This document shows, in pieces, positions 47,469 through 58,404 of a DNA stretch of 64,000 nt; the stretch's first letter is position 1; every line of letters starts with the position of its first letter. This stretch comes from Galerina marginata (Eukaryota; Basidiomycota; Agaricomycetes; Agaricales; Galerinaceae): NCBI GenBank assembly GCA_023014335.1, contig JAECYW010000021.1:1259933-1323932 (forward strand), read 5' to 3'. The notes beneath the pieces are model-generated. The model was given only the letters and a program-made list of their open reading frames with translations, made no database searches and had not been told where the DNA came from. The translations under genes and the position numbers were made by a program.

Positions 47469-48216
47469 TCACCGTGATTTAAAAACCATTTCCCAAACAC
47501 CCATGAAATTGTTTGCGAGCACCGAAGCTCTCCAAAAACCTGCCCTGAAAATGAAGAAGATGGACCCAACTGCCATGATGTAAAGCGAGATTCCAAACCA
47601 CTGCCGGTCGAACATCTTCGGGATGAGAATCAGAGCGGAGGGGGAAAATATGATGGTGCCTAGTAGTTGGAGTTGTTCGCAAAGAACAAGGAAATGAACC
47701 AGGTCTTTCTCTTTGAGCTCTGGCCGAGTCTTGGGCTGGTTTTCCGAGGGAAGAGATAGAAGGGCTGCTCGTCCAGCAACTATTGCCACCCACAGATGAA
47801 CGCCAGAGGCAAGGAAAGCAAGCCACATCCCAATCTCGTATAACAGACTATGAGGTCCGTTGATGACCTGGGCTATCAGAGATAGAAACGCAATGATTAA
47901 GGCTGTGGTGAACGTCGACTACAATAAAATCGTTAATAAGCCAGACTTCTGCATAAAAGAGGTATCGACAAACAATAAGGACCAGGATGTTGAACTGTGA
48001 ATACATCTTTTCAAATTCCTTCGATTTATCTGCCGAGGGCAGAGGAGTTGACGCCGGTTCGGATTCATACAACTGCGGTGTGCATGAGGCCACTACTGGG
48101 ATTAAGGGTTAGCCGACGGAAGAGCATAGCGCAAATGCCTTACGAGTTCCGTTTTCGATATCACCACGAGTATAGCATTGGTCGACGCCGCTTCCTTGTT
48201 TAGAGCTTTCTGACAT
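47469..48216 (-). CDS. Small multi-pass membrane protein, 214 aa
   Basis: Model: complement(join(47469..47918,47974..48095,48144..48216)); phases agree. The N-terminal ~60 residues are hydrophilic (starting MSESSKQGSGVDQCYTRGD). A SKEFEKMYSQFNILVLI segment leads to the first helix TFTTALIIAFLSLIAQVI. Further helices: EIGMWLAFLASGVHLWVAIV, QLLGTIIFSPSALILI and WFGISLYIMAVGSIFFIFRA. It ends VWEMVFKSR. I do not recognise the family. The arrangement (helix pair, charged loop KTRPELKEKDLVHF, helix pair) resembles lineage-specific four-helix proteins of Agaricomycetes. Confidence 0.75.
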
Positions 48217-49343
48217 TTTATGGGTCGGTATCCTGGAAGCAATGGCAGTGAGTGACCCATACTTATATTCGGGGTGAAAGGAAGCGCACCGAAGCGACGT
48301 TCACTTGGAAGCATCGTACACGCATGTTCAATGGTCCAAAGCGCGATGAAGTTTAGGGAATTCAGAAATTGCAGCCAGGGGGCAAGATGCGGATGTCATT
48401 GAGGCGTGTCAATTGGCCGGCAATGCTGGGAATTGTGATCGATCGGGACGAAACAAAAGGTCAAAGCTTCGAAATGAATGAGCGTCAATTTGGTTACTGC
48501 TTTTTGTTGCTGTCTCTAAAGTTGTTCATCGGGCGGGAATTGACATTGTGGTGAAGAGAATTTAAACAACTTCCGAAATCTGTCATCGTAAAAGAGGGTG
48601 TTGGTGATCGTGGTGAAAAGAAGAGCCGAATGGAAAATGACAAAAAAAAAGGCGACTTACGGCGTTTCCTCGTGAACATTCAACAACGTGCATGCATTGC
48701 AGTTGCAGTGGAGAGGCGTGGCGGTGTTATCTATAGCCTCTGGTAATGGATATGTGTTCGACGAGGTAAACAAGCGTCGTCGTCATTCCCTCGATGTATC
48801 GGTGCATGTGGCGATTCTTAGGAATTGTGACTGGTGAGTCAGCGGCTACGAGGATATGTTGGATCACATTCTCTCGGAATGGGGGTGGCTGCTGCTTGAG
48901 TTATTGCCAATGGTGGAGAAGACTCTATCCTTTTAGAAGTTTGACCGGCGATGGGTGCTAACCATATAGGAGAGTAAACGTGAACAACGACAACCCTCGT
49001 TGTAAGTCACGGTAAGTAGTGATGGAAGTTCGCACGCTAGTGCGGTGCCGGGGGGCCGATCTTCCATTACTTATTTCGTCAATCGCTTGCGTATCAAGTC
49101 CTATCGAGGGCTCCTTGCCTAGTAAAACAAATTACCGTCTACTTTAGTCACTGTGCACTCTAAAGAAAGTAACGCTGTTATAGTTATGCCTCAGCGGATT
49201 CCTACATTTCTCAAGCCAGAATATGAAGCCCTTTCAGAAAGGAGGTATAAATGAAAGCCGCGCAAAGCCCAGAAAAGAAATATAGACACAAGGTACCAGG
49301 AAAGCTAACTATCACGATAAAAGCAGAAAAAATTGTTCTTCAA
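48217..49343. other. Intergenic region
   Basis: No coding sequence recognised. It holds the promoter of the membrane-protein gene and the 3' flank of the DUF2235 gene. Confidence 0.5.
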
Positions 49344-51519
49344 TCAAGAGACGTATTCCAGCATACCAGACCCCTTTACAGTCTCCCAGTTAAAGGCGGC
49401 CGGTTGGTAGGGTTTCTCAGGAGTGGATGAATTGATCCTCTCCTGGACAGATATATGTACTAGGACCTTATTTTTGGAGAAGGGGATGTAACGACCTTGG
49501 CCGAAGTTCCTCCTATGTAACATGTTAGAATCAGTATTAAAAATGTCAATGCCGGATGATCTTACACTCGTTTCCGAACCCAAACACCATCTGGCCTTTG
49601 GTACGTGGTAAGCATTGGCAGCACTTCCAAGGCCCACCACGCTCGTTGCATTTGTAGTTGATCCCAAACCTCGGCGACACAATCCTTTGCGTCTTTGGCG
49701 TGCTTGATTGCAAGGTTGAGAAGGGGATGGTTATGACCAAACAAGTTCTGTATTTCGAGTATAGCATTGGAGGGAATGGAAACGAAACCAATGTTGGCGG
49801 GCTGAAGTGCCGAAAAAAAGGAGGGGAATGATGAAAGAGAAAGAGACGGGGAGCCGAAATAGCTGGGAGGTGTATACAGAATAGGAGGTGAGTATATAGA
49901 AAGGTCTGGATGGGCGTCTTTTTTTCCAAAATTAAGTGAAAATCCGAATTGCTCGAGCGTCAGTCCATGAGAGCCAAGTTCACCCGAAAGAGAGTCTTCT
50001 AATGCCTGAAAGTCGAATTCGATAAGCGATAACGCCCGCTGATCAAATAAAACTCCAGTCCCGGCCAATAGACATTCCTTGATCATCCACCTCAAAGGAA
50101 TATATGAAAGACTTTCTTGTACATCGTTCTTATGGGACCCGCCGCCGACATCGGCGTGTGCACCTAAAAAGCGGTCAATAAATTGAAGCGTAATCTTGCC
50201 TTGAGCCCTACCCGTGAACCAAACTTCCTTCACGTCAGTTGTTGTCCGATCAGGTGGCTGATATTCCCATTCGTCTCTTGATTTGTCGCTGGGCTTCTTG
50301 ATCATTATCAAATGGGGATCATCGACGTCGAGGTCTTGCTCCCGTTCTACCGTTGGTTCATTCCATGTCTGCGGTCGGAAGCGAGCCCGCCGTTCATCCA
50401 GTGCTAGTGCATGCCGAAATGTTTTCACTGCGTAGTTAACCGAGGTATATGGGTGACTCCGAGGAATGATTCCGACAGAAGAGACGGTATCCCTGTGGTG
50501 ATATAGAAGATTCAGTTATAAATCAATGTGACGGTAAAGTTCATACCAAACGCCTACAAATTCGACTGTAACAGGGATTCTAACGTCGCCGTAAGCAATA
50601 TGTATTGGAAATTTAGGATCGACAAAGCTCACGCAAAAGTCTTCTTGAACTCCTTACTCAGTTCAACTCCATGGCTGCCGGTGGTTTGATAAACCGAAAA
50701 CGCGAAATCCAACTGTTGGTCATTATGAGCGGGTAGCAGCCCAACCTATGAAGAAAGGACGCGTGAATAATGAAGGCACTCGACGACTAAGATATTTACT
50801 TTGTACAACATGCCAGCGACAACTCGAGCGGTGTGTGCTGATATTTGAAGTTATAATATGTATTGGGTTTGTCGTACGAAATTCTCACCTCCACGAGAAA
50901 ATCCAAATAAACAAATTTTGTCTCCTCGTCTGTGATAAGTGTCTGCCCGTTGGTGGAGGATTGGAAACGGATAGAAGAGTCTTACCGATAGTTTCTCATA
51001 ATGAACTGATATCTGGAGTTTTGGTGAACGATTATTTTGCCTAATAGAACTTCTAACTTACCCTTCTTTCACATGGTCGTTGAGATGAAGCGCAACGCCC
51101 TTGTCCAAAGCCGAAGCCAGACCGGAAACAGTCCGCGTGAAGAACTGGCGCTGGTTGTAGGTCCCAACACCGGGCTACATATCATTTGTCAACCGCGGAT
51201 TTAAATCAGATGTCAGACTCTAAATTACCTGGTAATATACAATCTGTTCATCAGGCTTGTCTTTGACAAGCGCTCTAAACAGCCTGACAACGTTCGAATT
51301 CTACAAAAAGATGAGACAAAGTATATAAAGGTAATAGTGTTTCAATTACCTCCTGTTCGAGTAACCGATAGTTGGTTATAAGTCGACGTGTTTCGTAAAA
51401 AAAAATGAACGTACCTCTCCAAACTTATTCCCAGTCCCGTCGAAACACAAGACAATGGTACGGGGAAGTAGATTCTCCTTCACGATTACGGGTTGCATGG
51501 GTGGCGAGATTGACTGCAT
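49344..51519 (-). CDS. DUF2235 alpha/beta-hydrolase, 530 aa, 12 exons
   Basis: Model: complement(join(49344..49512,49566..50163,50212..50492,50547..50579,50633..50745,50800..50837,50889..50929,50986..51012,51062..51174,51229..51300,51350..51352,51415..51519)); all phases agree. DUF2235 is an alpha/beta-hydrolase family related to bacterial Tle1-type lipases; fungal members are uncharacterised, presumably cytosolic hydrolases. Marks: RTIVLCFDGTGNKFGE, NSNVVRLFRAL, QIVYYQPGVGTYN, nucleophile Ser in CLFGFSRGAHTARVVAGML, Asp in VEFVGVWDTVSSVG, and the catalytic His region FTGAHADVGGGSHK. The C-terminus has NFGQGRYIPFSKN and YQPAAFNWETVKGS. A 3-nt exon (GAG, 51350-51352) gives FGEENSNVV, the usual family spelling. 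If it is skipped, one Glu is lost without a frame change. The start may instead be at 51684, in the same frame. Confidence 0.88.
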
Positions 51520-52903
51520 TGGTGGAAAATTGCGGTTCGTTGTTCTGGGTATCGAACTGTTACGGGGGAAGCAATGCAGGAGGTGGCCCTGAAGAGAGAG
51601 AAAGAATGTCTTTTGAACGCCAACCTCGCACTCCAGAAAGCTCCGAAGTGACACGCTTTTACTGCGAGATGAAGGGGTGTGCATCCCTCATGGCCACTCT
51701 ACCCAGTATCACGGCAGGCTCGTTTGGCGCCAAAAGTGTGGTGCGGAGTGAACAAAAGTGTCAGAATACACCTTTTCGTAGATCCTACCCGTCAATTCAA
51801 AGCTTCATGAATCAGAATACCTTCTGAGAGCGATGCGAGTAAGGCGTCGTGCTGATGAGGTGAATGAGCGCTAAATTTTAGCGACACTTGATTGGCCGCA
51901 CTGAGTTTAAAACATCCCAAATAGGAAATCGAGTTCCTGAAAGTTCAATGGACGCGCATAGAATGCGTGGAATCCTCACGCTGTGCATGCAGCGCCGGAA
52001 ACTTGCAAATCTGCTCTGGTACCGACATAGACAAACGTGTGTCCCAATTTTTAGTCTTGATTCAAGACGTGATGGAAGATTTTACCTCACCGAGTCGTGC
52101 ATCGATATGGGCCATATGGCATTTGCTACAGTTGGGGCTCGTGGATACGTGACAAGATCCTCACCGACAGAAAGTATCACGTAGTAGAAAGCTAACCTAT
52201 TAAGCAATTGTCAAAGCACGAGGCATCATCCAATTTAAAGTGAGGTTAATGCATCCAATGTGTGTTAGTGCTACTGTGCTTACCTTACACGCATTGCACG
52301 CCGTTTTCGATCTGCACAATGCGACAGCGGATGTCTATAAGGCCATTGTCGGCTGTGTTCCTCTCAATATAGAAACTCCCAAACCGATTTGTACCTAGAA
52401 CTGCCATTGTGCCGACCGACGAAAAAGATAGTTTCATGATAACACATTGAAGGAACACGAGATTATTGCTACTCCTTTCTAAAGTTGTTTGGAGCACTTG
52501 AAAATCGAAACAGCCGCCCGTAACTCTTTCCGAGGACATGTATGCGCTATATAAACCCAGTTCATTTACGCTATCTCTAAGAACCTCTCGAGCAGCCAAT
52601 GAAAGTGCGCAAGGCGAGTTTGTTGAGGCAAACTTACATTAAATCATATCAACTGACTTGAGGTTTAGATTGCTTGCTGGCATGTATTTAGACTCGTGAT
52701 TCGGCATCGCTAATGACCAACGTGCCCGGAAGTCATGTCCAGATCTGTTGGTTAGTTGGCTTGCCATGAGTCGCGTGGATCAACACTACAAGAAAGCGAG
52801 ACCTATTTAAGGATGACTGGGCAGGGAAACGCCTTATTGAAATTCACATTATTCTCCCGTCCATCGGCGTCTTCGAAGTCACAATAGCAGCTCCTTTGCT
52901 GTA
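51520..52903. other. Divergent intergenic region
   Basis: Lies between the DUF2235 gene (-) and the dioxygenase-P450 gene (+). A 104-codon minus frame at 52285-52599 (ending RCRIVQIENGVQCV) is the longest open frame, with no family match I know. Probably promoters, possibly with a small relic. Confidence 0.4.
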
Positions 52904-55900
52904 ATGCTATTGTTCAATAAGCCTTCGCTACAGCAGCTTGCAAAAAATGGGGAGATTGGTGACCGCGACTGTGTGGTACGTCCCCTAGCAGTGTCATGTG
53001 GCCAACGAAAGAAAATTAATCTAGCTTTCTAGCTTCAGGAGGTGATGAAATCCGCGTCGTTAAGGGATGAACCCGACGCAACTTTAGAGAAGGATGCGAT
53101 TTTACTTCGTAGGTTTCCTCTAGATCATTTCGACTTAGGCTAACACTCGGGCGTAAGTCCATAAGGCTGGACGCCTTGAGGCAAAACACAGGTTACCCGA
53201 ACAGCTTCCCCCTGCAGATATCGTTTTCAAAGAACTACTAGAATCCAAGGCGGTCAGCTACTATTTTTCGAACACTTCAGAACATGCTGACAACATTTTC
53301 AGAACAATGATACTCACGCGAACGGAATTTCTAGCCTTTTATATGCATTCGCCAGTCTCGTTGATGTAAATGTGGTTCTACGTTGTTTATTTTTCTGACT
53401 GACACTGCGGCTTAGTTGTCGATCCGTCGCCCACATTCGGCCGACAACCATATCCCATCGTATTTCGATTTGTATCCCCTTTATGGCGCTGGGCCATCAG
53501 ACTTCGACAAAATCCGGTTGAAAGATGGAAGTGGAATGTTGTCACCGGATTGCTTCTTCGACGACCGGCTTATATTTCTTCCAAGAGCTGCTGCAGTGCT
53601 CTTGATCCTTTTCAATAGGAATCACAATGTAAGCCTACAGTCTTATCTTGCTCCATCACGGACACTCTTTAACGACTCTATTTACTAGTACATTGCCCGA
53701 AGACTGCTTCTTCACATAGAAACACCAGCCGATATAGTGGAGTCCGCTGACGGTGTTCTTTCTGAATCGCTCAGGCTGCAGGATGACGACATATTCGAAA
53801 AAGCTCGTCGGATAAATTGTGGACACTTCCGGAATATCATGTTGGAAGACATGCTGAAGCCGCTTTTGGGTCTGCCAATTGTCGGTCCGAGTCATAAACT
53901 GAACCTACTTTCTGTGAGATTGTCTCGGGCGACGAGCAACGCTAAGTTCAACTCACCAAACTTGGTTCTTAGGAAGTAAAAGGCGCTCAAGTACCCCTGG
54001 GAAATGGCTTCGATGGTCCTGTCGAGTCTTCTCTGCTCTATGATGTGGGTTAACCTGATATTTTAGTGGTGTACCTTTTGGCTTAGCGTTTATTCTTAGT
54101 GGTCCCCAATTATGTCTGCCAAAGACATTCAGCATTTTGAGGAAGCGATGCGTGAAATTGCAAATGACGATGCCGAAAAGGTATTGCAAGTATACGTGGT
54201 CTGTTCCAAGCTAATGCCACAGCACAGGTTTCGCTCTTCGAATTCGATCAAGCAGTGGAAGATTTCACGACTACCATGAATGCGAGCAAGCGGAACCGAG
54301 ATTGTGCTGGGTAAATACATTTATATTACCGGGCCGGAATTGTCACCTGACACTTTTCTCACAGTCTCCAAAGGGGGGAAGGCAGTCGATTTCGTGATTC
54401 TGACCTGGCACAGATACTTTACGATGCAACAGAATGCCCTGCCAGAGGTGCAGGTCAAGGTATTCCGTCATGCCAGCGGGTTATGCAAATCAAGATCATC
54501 GAATGGGCACGGTCATCGCAGGCCGGCTCGTTAAACGATTACAGGAGGTTCCTGGGTTTGAAAGGTAGATCGTCATTTTTTCAGTATTTCAAGAGGTTAC
54601 GAGGATATTTCCAGCTCTTCAAAGCTTTAAGGAATGGTCGTCCAACCCATCTATCGCAGCATCGGCGGAGAAGCTCTACAAATCAATTGACAACTTGGAA
54701 GTCTACGTAAGCCCCAGTCTTGTCTACTAGCGCTGCCTTTGACCGATTCTTCTTAGGTCGGTTTACAAGCAGAGGACACGATCAAGAATACCGCGGATTC
54801 GGGGTTCCGGTTTGGTTATACAAAGGTAGTAAACCTTTTCCGTTTTCGTTTCCACCTCCGGGCTCATGCCATATCATTTGCAGACGTATGGCCTTTTGGT
54901 CGACATTGTGAGTCAATCGTAAAACTTAGTAGCTTTTCAAAATAACTTCTTGATTCAAATAGGTTTCCCGTGTTCGAAGTGATCCGGCCTTTACAACGCA
55001 CTTCTCTGGTCAGTACACATGACGATCTAGCATTCTGTCATGGACTTACAGAGTTGTCGACATGTAGCTGAAACCCTTACGTTGTGGGGTTACGGTGACT
55101 GTTCTCTCAGACCAAACAATGGGTCCTTCGGAACCTCGATGCCGAAATGTAAGAATTACTGTTCAAATGTAAAGTCGAAAGTTTAGCTAAATCATCCGCT
55201 GTAGTATTACAAAGAACATTGCCTCACGACTATCAGTACAACAGCATATACGGCCTATTCCCCCTTGCTACTCCCGAGTATACTATTCCACTCCTACCGG
55301 AGCCGAAGCCGAGAGCAATGTACAGCATCGAGAGACCCCAGCCACACAAAGTACACCACCTTGCCACAAAGGAGGCGATCAGCCATGTATTCAATCAACC
55401 GAAATTGTTTCCTACCATCTACAACGACAGTCTCATTGCAGTTACTGGTGGATATGGGTTCGTCATCTATTGCGATCCATTAGCCTTCTCCTGACTGCCC
55501 TCCTACGACAGATATTTTCTTGGATTCGATGACGAAGAAAGGCAAGTTCCACTGTCCTTTGTATGTCGCAAATCTTTGTAACACTTTTTCTTTTAGACAT
55601 GACCAGGATCAGATGATGGTTCGTACATAATCACTACGCCGAGTCCGTTTCTAATAATGAGGCAGTCTCTTCACGCTCTCATCCCTGATAAAGGGGCATT
55701 GAGAAGATATGCCGATTCTTTTGCCAATATGGCTAACGAGTGCATCAAAGAAACAGCTGTTACTCGGTGAGTTCATTGTCTTTTGGCCAGTCAGTTTCTA
55801 ATTGCCCCGAAGACCAGGCGAAATCGACGTCGCCCACGACGTAATTAACGCAGTGTGTACCAGGTGGGTGTGCGAGACATTGGTAGGTGGATTGAACCTC

Positions 55901-57607
55901 GGTCTAGTTCATCCTCTCTTATAATCAAAATCAGCTTGATTACCCTCTTAAGCAAGCAGTCAATGGTGCGGGAACAGCGAACGAGGATATACCAGGTCCC
56001 CTTATGCGGTACATCTGGATGCCATTTTGGGGCCGGTTCAGTAAAATCGGTTTCGTGGTGCAGCTCCTTCGTCGGGTTGGTTCAGTTACAGCAGAAGGCA
56101 AAGAGCAGGAGCGAAATAGCGAATTGCAGCTAGCAGAATTGCACGACAAATTTGCTTCACTTTATGCGTACGTTTAATCATCCAGTCGACCTATTGAAAA
56201 AGGAATTTCACGCATTCGCAGATTTGTTTTCCACAACATAGATTCAGAAGACGCGTGGAAGCTCCGCGAAACAGCCCTCCGGACCAGCGCCGCACTATCC
56301 ACCCACATCGGTCGCAAATTACCCCATCCTAGGGTTATATCCGTTCAGGTACCATCATTTTACAATACGAAATTCATGAATTCTTATGAATCATCGACAG
56401 TCATACACGAGCTTCCTTAATGACAGCTTTGGGAAATCCGATCGTTACTCACTCAGATTGTCAGGGAATTTACAACTGGAACAATGCTTCCAGAGCAAAC
56501 TGCTCAAACATTCCTCGACAGAGTAGTGAGCGCAAATCAAAGTATCTCACAACATGTATCCCAGGAAAACGCCAAGGCGGGCACTCTCGCTCAGACGGGA
56601 AACGCTCGAGTTGTTGCAAACGTTCTTGGTTTGGCTATTGTAGCAGCTGTCAAGTACGCAAAAGGTGCCTGTGTTGCATTTAAGACGCCGTATTTATCGC
56701 CCAGACTTACCATTGTCTTCAAGTTTGCACACAGGCAGTCAACTTCTATTTTCAGGATAAATACCTTAAGGAGCGCAAAGAAATAGTGCGGCTCTCACTG
56801 CTCAACGACCCAAAGTCAACGAAGTTGCTAATGGGTTACATTCGAGAGGCGTACAGTTCGTCTTTTAATTGGCCTTAATTCATCATTATTAATATTCTTC
56901 CAGGACTGGACAACCCACTTGGTATCTGGCGACAGGCGTCAAGCGATGCCGTCATCCCTCAAAGCCATGGGCTTCCGGGTATTCGCGTCAGCGCTGGAGA
57001 CAGGATCTACGCGGATTTCAGTAAAGCCTTCAACAATGTTTGCCTTGTTTCTCACATTGGGATAGACGAACTGACCCTCATTCGGCCACATAGCCATCTG
57101 TCCCAGACCACGCAAGAGTAGATCCAAATCGCGAGACGCAGGGTATACAGGGTCTAGGGCTTCACAAATGTCCGGGTATCAGCTTCGCTGATCACGTTAG
57201 TACTATGAAGTTATCTCGATTCAACACCTGCTAACGAATATCAATGGATGTCTCTTAGACGATGCCCGAGGTAGGTTAATTTCGGTATAGATAAACTTTG
57301 CAGCTAATGACAGTATCTATAGATTTTCAAGGCAATCTTTCGGCTAGAAAACCTTCGTCGTGCTCCTGGCAGGGCAGGTTCTCTTGTCCGATTTTCTGCC
57401 CATCCCGGCCCTCGCGATGTAAAAGACCTCTTTCACCCTTTCCTGGATGCCTTAATAATTCATAAATAGACAGCGCCAAAGTTGTTCCTGAATACCGACC
57501 CCAAGGCTCCAGGTACTCGTCCCGAGGACACCAGCGTTCAACTGGCCTCCTACCCCCGTTCGCTTGTGCTTCAATATGACACGAAAAATGTCATAGCGGA
57601 TGAGTAA
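52904..57607 (+). CDS. ppo-like: Fatty-acid dioxygenase-cytochrome P450 fusion (Ppo / linoleate diol synthase-like), ~1067 aa, 29 exons
   Basis: Exons: 52904..52975, 53039..53108, 53158..53252, 53303..53365, 53416..53628, 53689..53913, 53973..54044, 54100..54180, 54228..54310, 54365..54564, 54585..54706, 54757..54825, 54884..54907, 54963..55008, 55068..55148, 55205..55457, 55512..55541, 55597..55618, 55666..55766, 55813..55882, 55935..56167, 56222..56348, 56427..56664, 56724..56855, 56904..57037, 57094..57195, 57259..57270, 57323..57418, 57470..57607; all phases agree. Ppo enzymes make oxylipins (psi factors). Peroxidase-type half: GISSLLYAFASL, PSYFDLYPLYGAG, LLILFNRNHNYIARRLLL, FEKARRINCGHF, SLNDYRRFLGLK, YVGLQAEDT, LTLWGYGDCS. 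P450 half: YFLGFDDEERHDQDQ, NVLGLAIVAAVKYAK, REAYRLDNPLGIWRQASSD, heme loop GIQGLGLHKCPGISFADH, RLENLRRAPGRAG. The usual YRWH (catalytic Tyr plus proximal His) reads YDWS, and the distal-His region is also atypical. One intron (after 55541) is GC-AG. The N-terminus is short for the family. Confidence 0.88.
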
Positions 57608-57713
57608 ATGATATTTTTTTCCTAAAGTTCAACAATATTTGACCGTGCGTTCCAGGTCGATCGCGCAGAAGAGGAAGAAGTGGAAGATCGATCCAGGAAA
57701 AACCACCCAAAAT

Positions 57714-58404
57714 ATGCGGGCGATTATGGACCGTACGTTATCCGTAATAGTGATCTTGCTACTGTTCTGGACCATTTCCTGTAAGAGATATTATTGTTCT
57801 CCCTTTCGTCCTGTGAATAACGCCTGGTGTACCAGATATGATAAACTCGATCATGTCATTTTTCTCTCCTTCTCCTCACACGAAACCCCCTCCGCCGTCA
57901 AGCCCATCACCGACTTCTGCTCCGCCTGCAGCATGTCTTCCGCCTACCACCCCGATCCAGCCTTGGGAAATCACCAGCATGAAAGCTGGAGACGACGGAA
58001 AGCTGATTCCTCTACAATACACGCTCGACCTTCCAACAGCTCACAGCTTATCCATGGTTGATGTGGATGCGAAAGACATGAAGATGGCAATCTGGCTCGA
58101 CAAGACTCTACTCGGAATTACAGCCGACATCGAACTGAACAAGTCGGAGAATTGTGGAGACAATTTCGGTGATTGCTTGGACAGAGGATTTAGTGGAGGG
58201 TATGTTGTGATCCCAAAAGGGAATCACACTGTTCGCATAGAGTGGGCTGGAGTTGGTAAGCGTCCCTACCTTCAAGCCGATTGATGGAACTGAAACAAGC
58301 TTTCATACGATGCTGCAGAAACACCAGGACCAGATGGTAGGGTAGACTGGGGCGAAGAAGCCGAGCGTCGTCTTGCGTGGAGTCGAGATGCTTGCGCGGC
58401 ATGA
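57714..58404 (+). CDS. Small membrane-anchored secretory-pathway protein, ~190 aa
   Basis: Model: join(57714..57780,57836..58255,58319..58404); phases agree. ATG 57714 or 57726 (same frame). An N-terminal signal-anchor LSVIVILLLFWTISYMINSI is followed by a Pro/Ser linker and a compact, probably beta-rich lumenal domain: LIPLQYTLDLPTAHSLSMVD, MKMAIWLDKTLLGITADIEL, two Cys in NCGDNFGDCLDRGF and GGYVVIPKGNHTVRIEWAGV. The domain resembles mushroom proteins of unknown function that carry a single carbohydrate-binding-like fold; I do not know a name. It starts only ~107 bp after the stop of the dioxygenase-P450 gene on the same strand, very close for a separate fungal gene. Confidence 0.7.

Noticed and set aside
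56939..57127. Minus-strand 62-codon ORF containing RGLGQMAMWPNEGQF, at first sight like a P450 heme loop
   Set aside because: It has no Cys. The real heme loop (GLGLHKCPG) is found on the plus strand in exon 57094-57195 after correct splicing.
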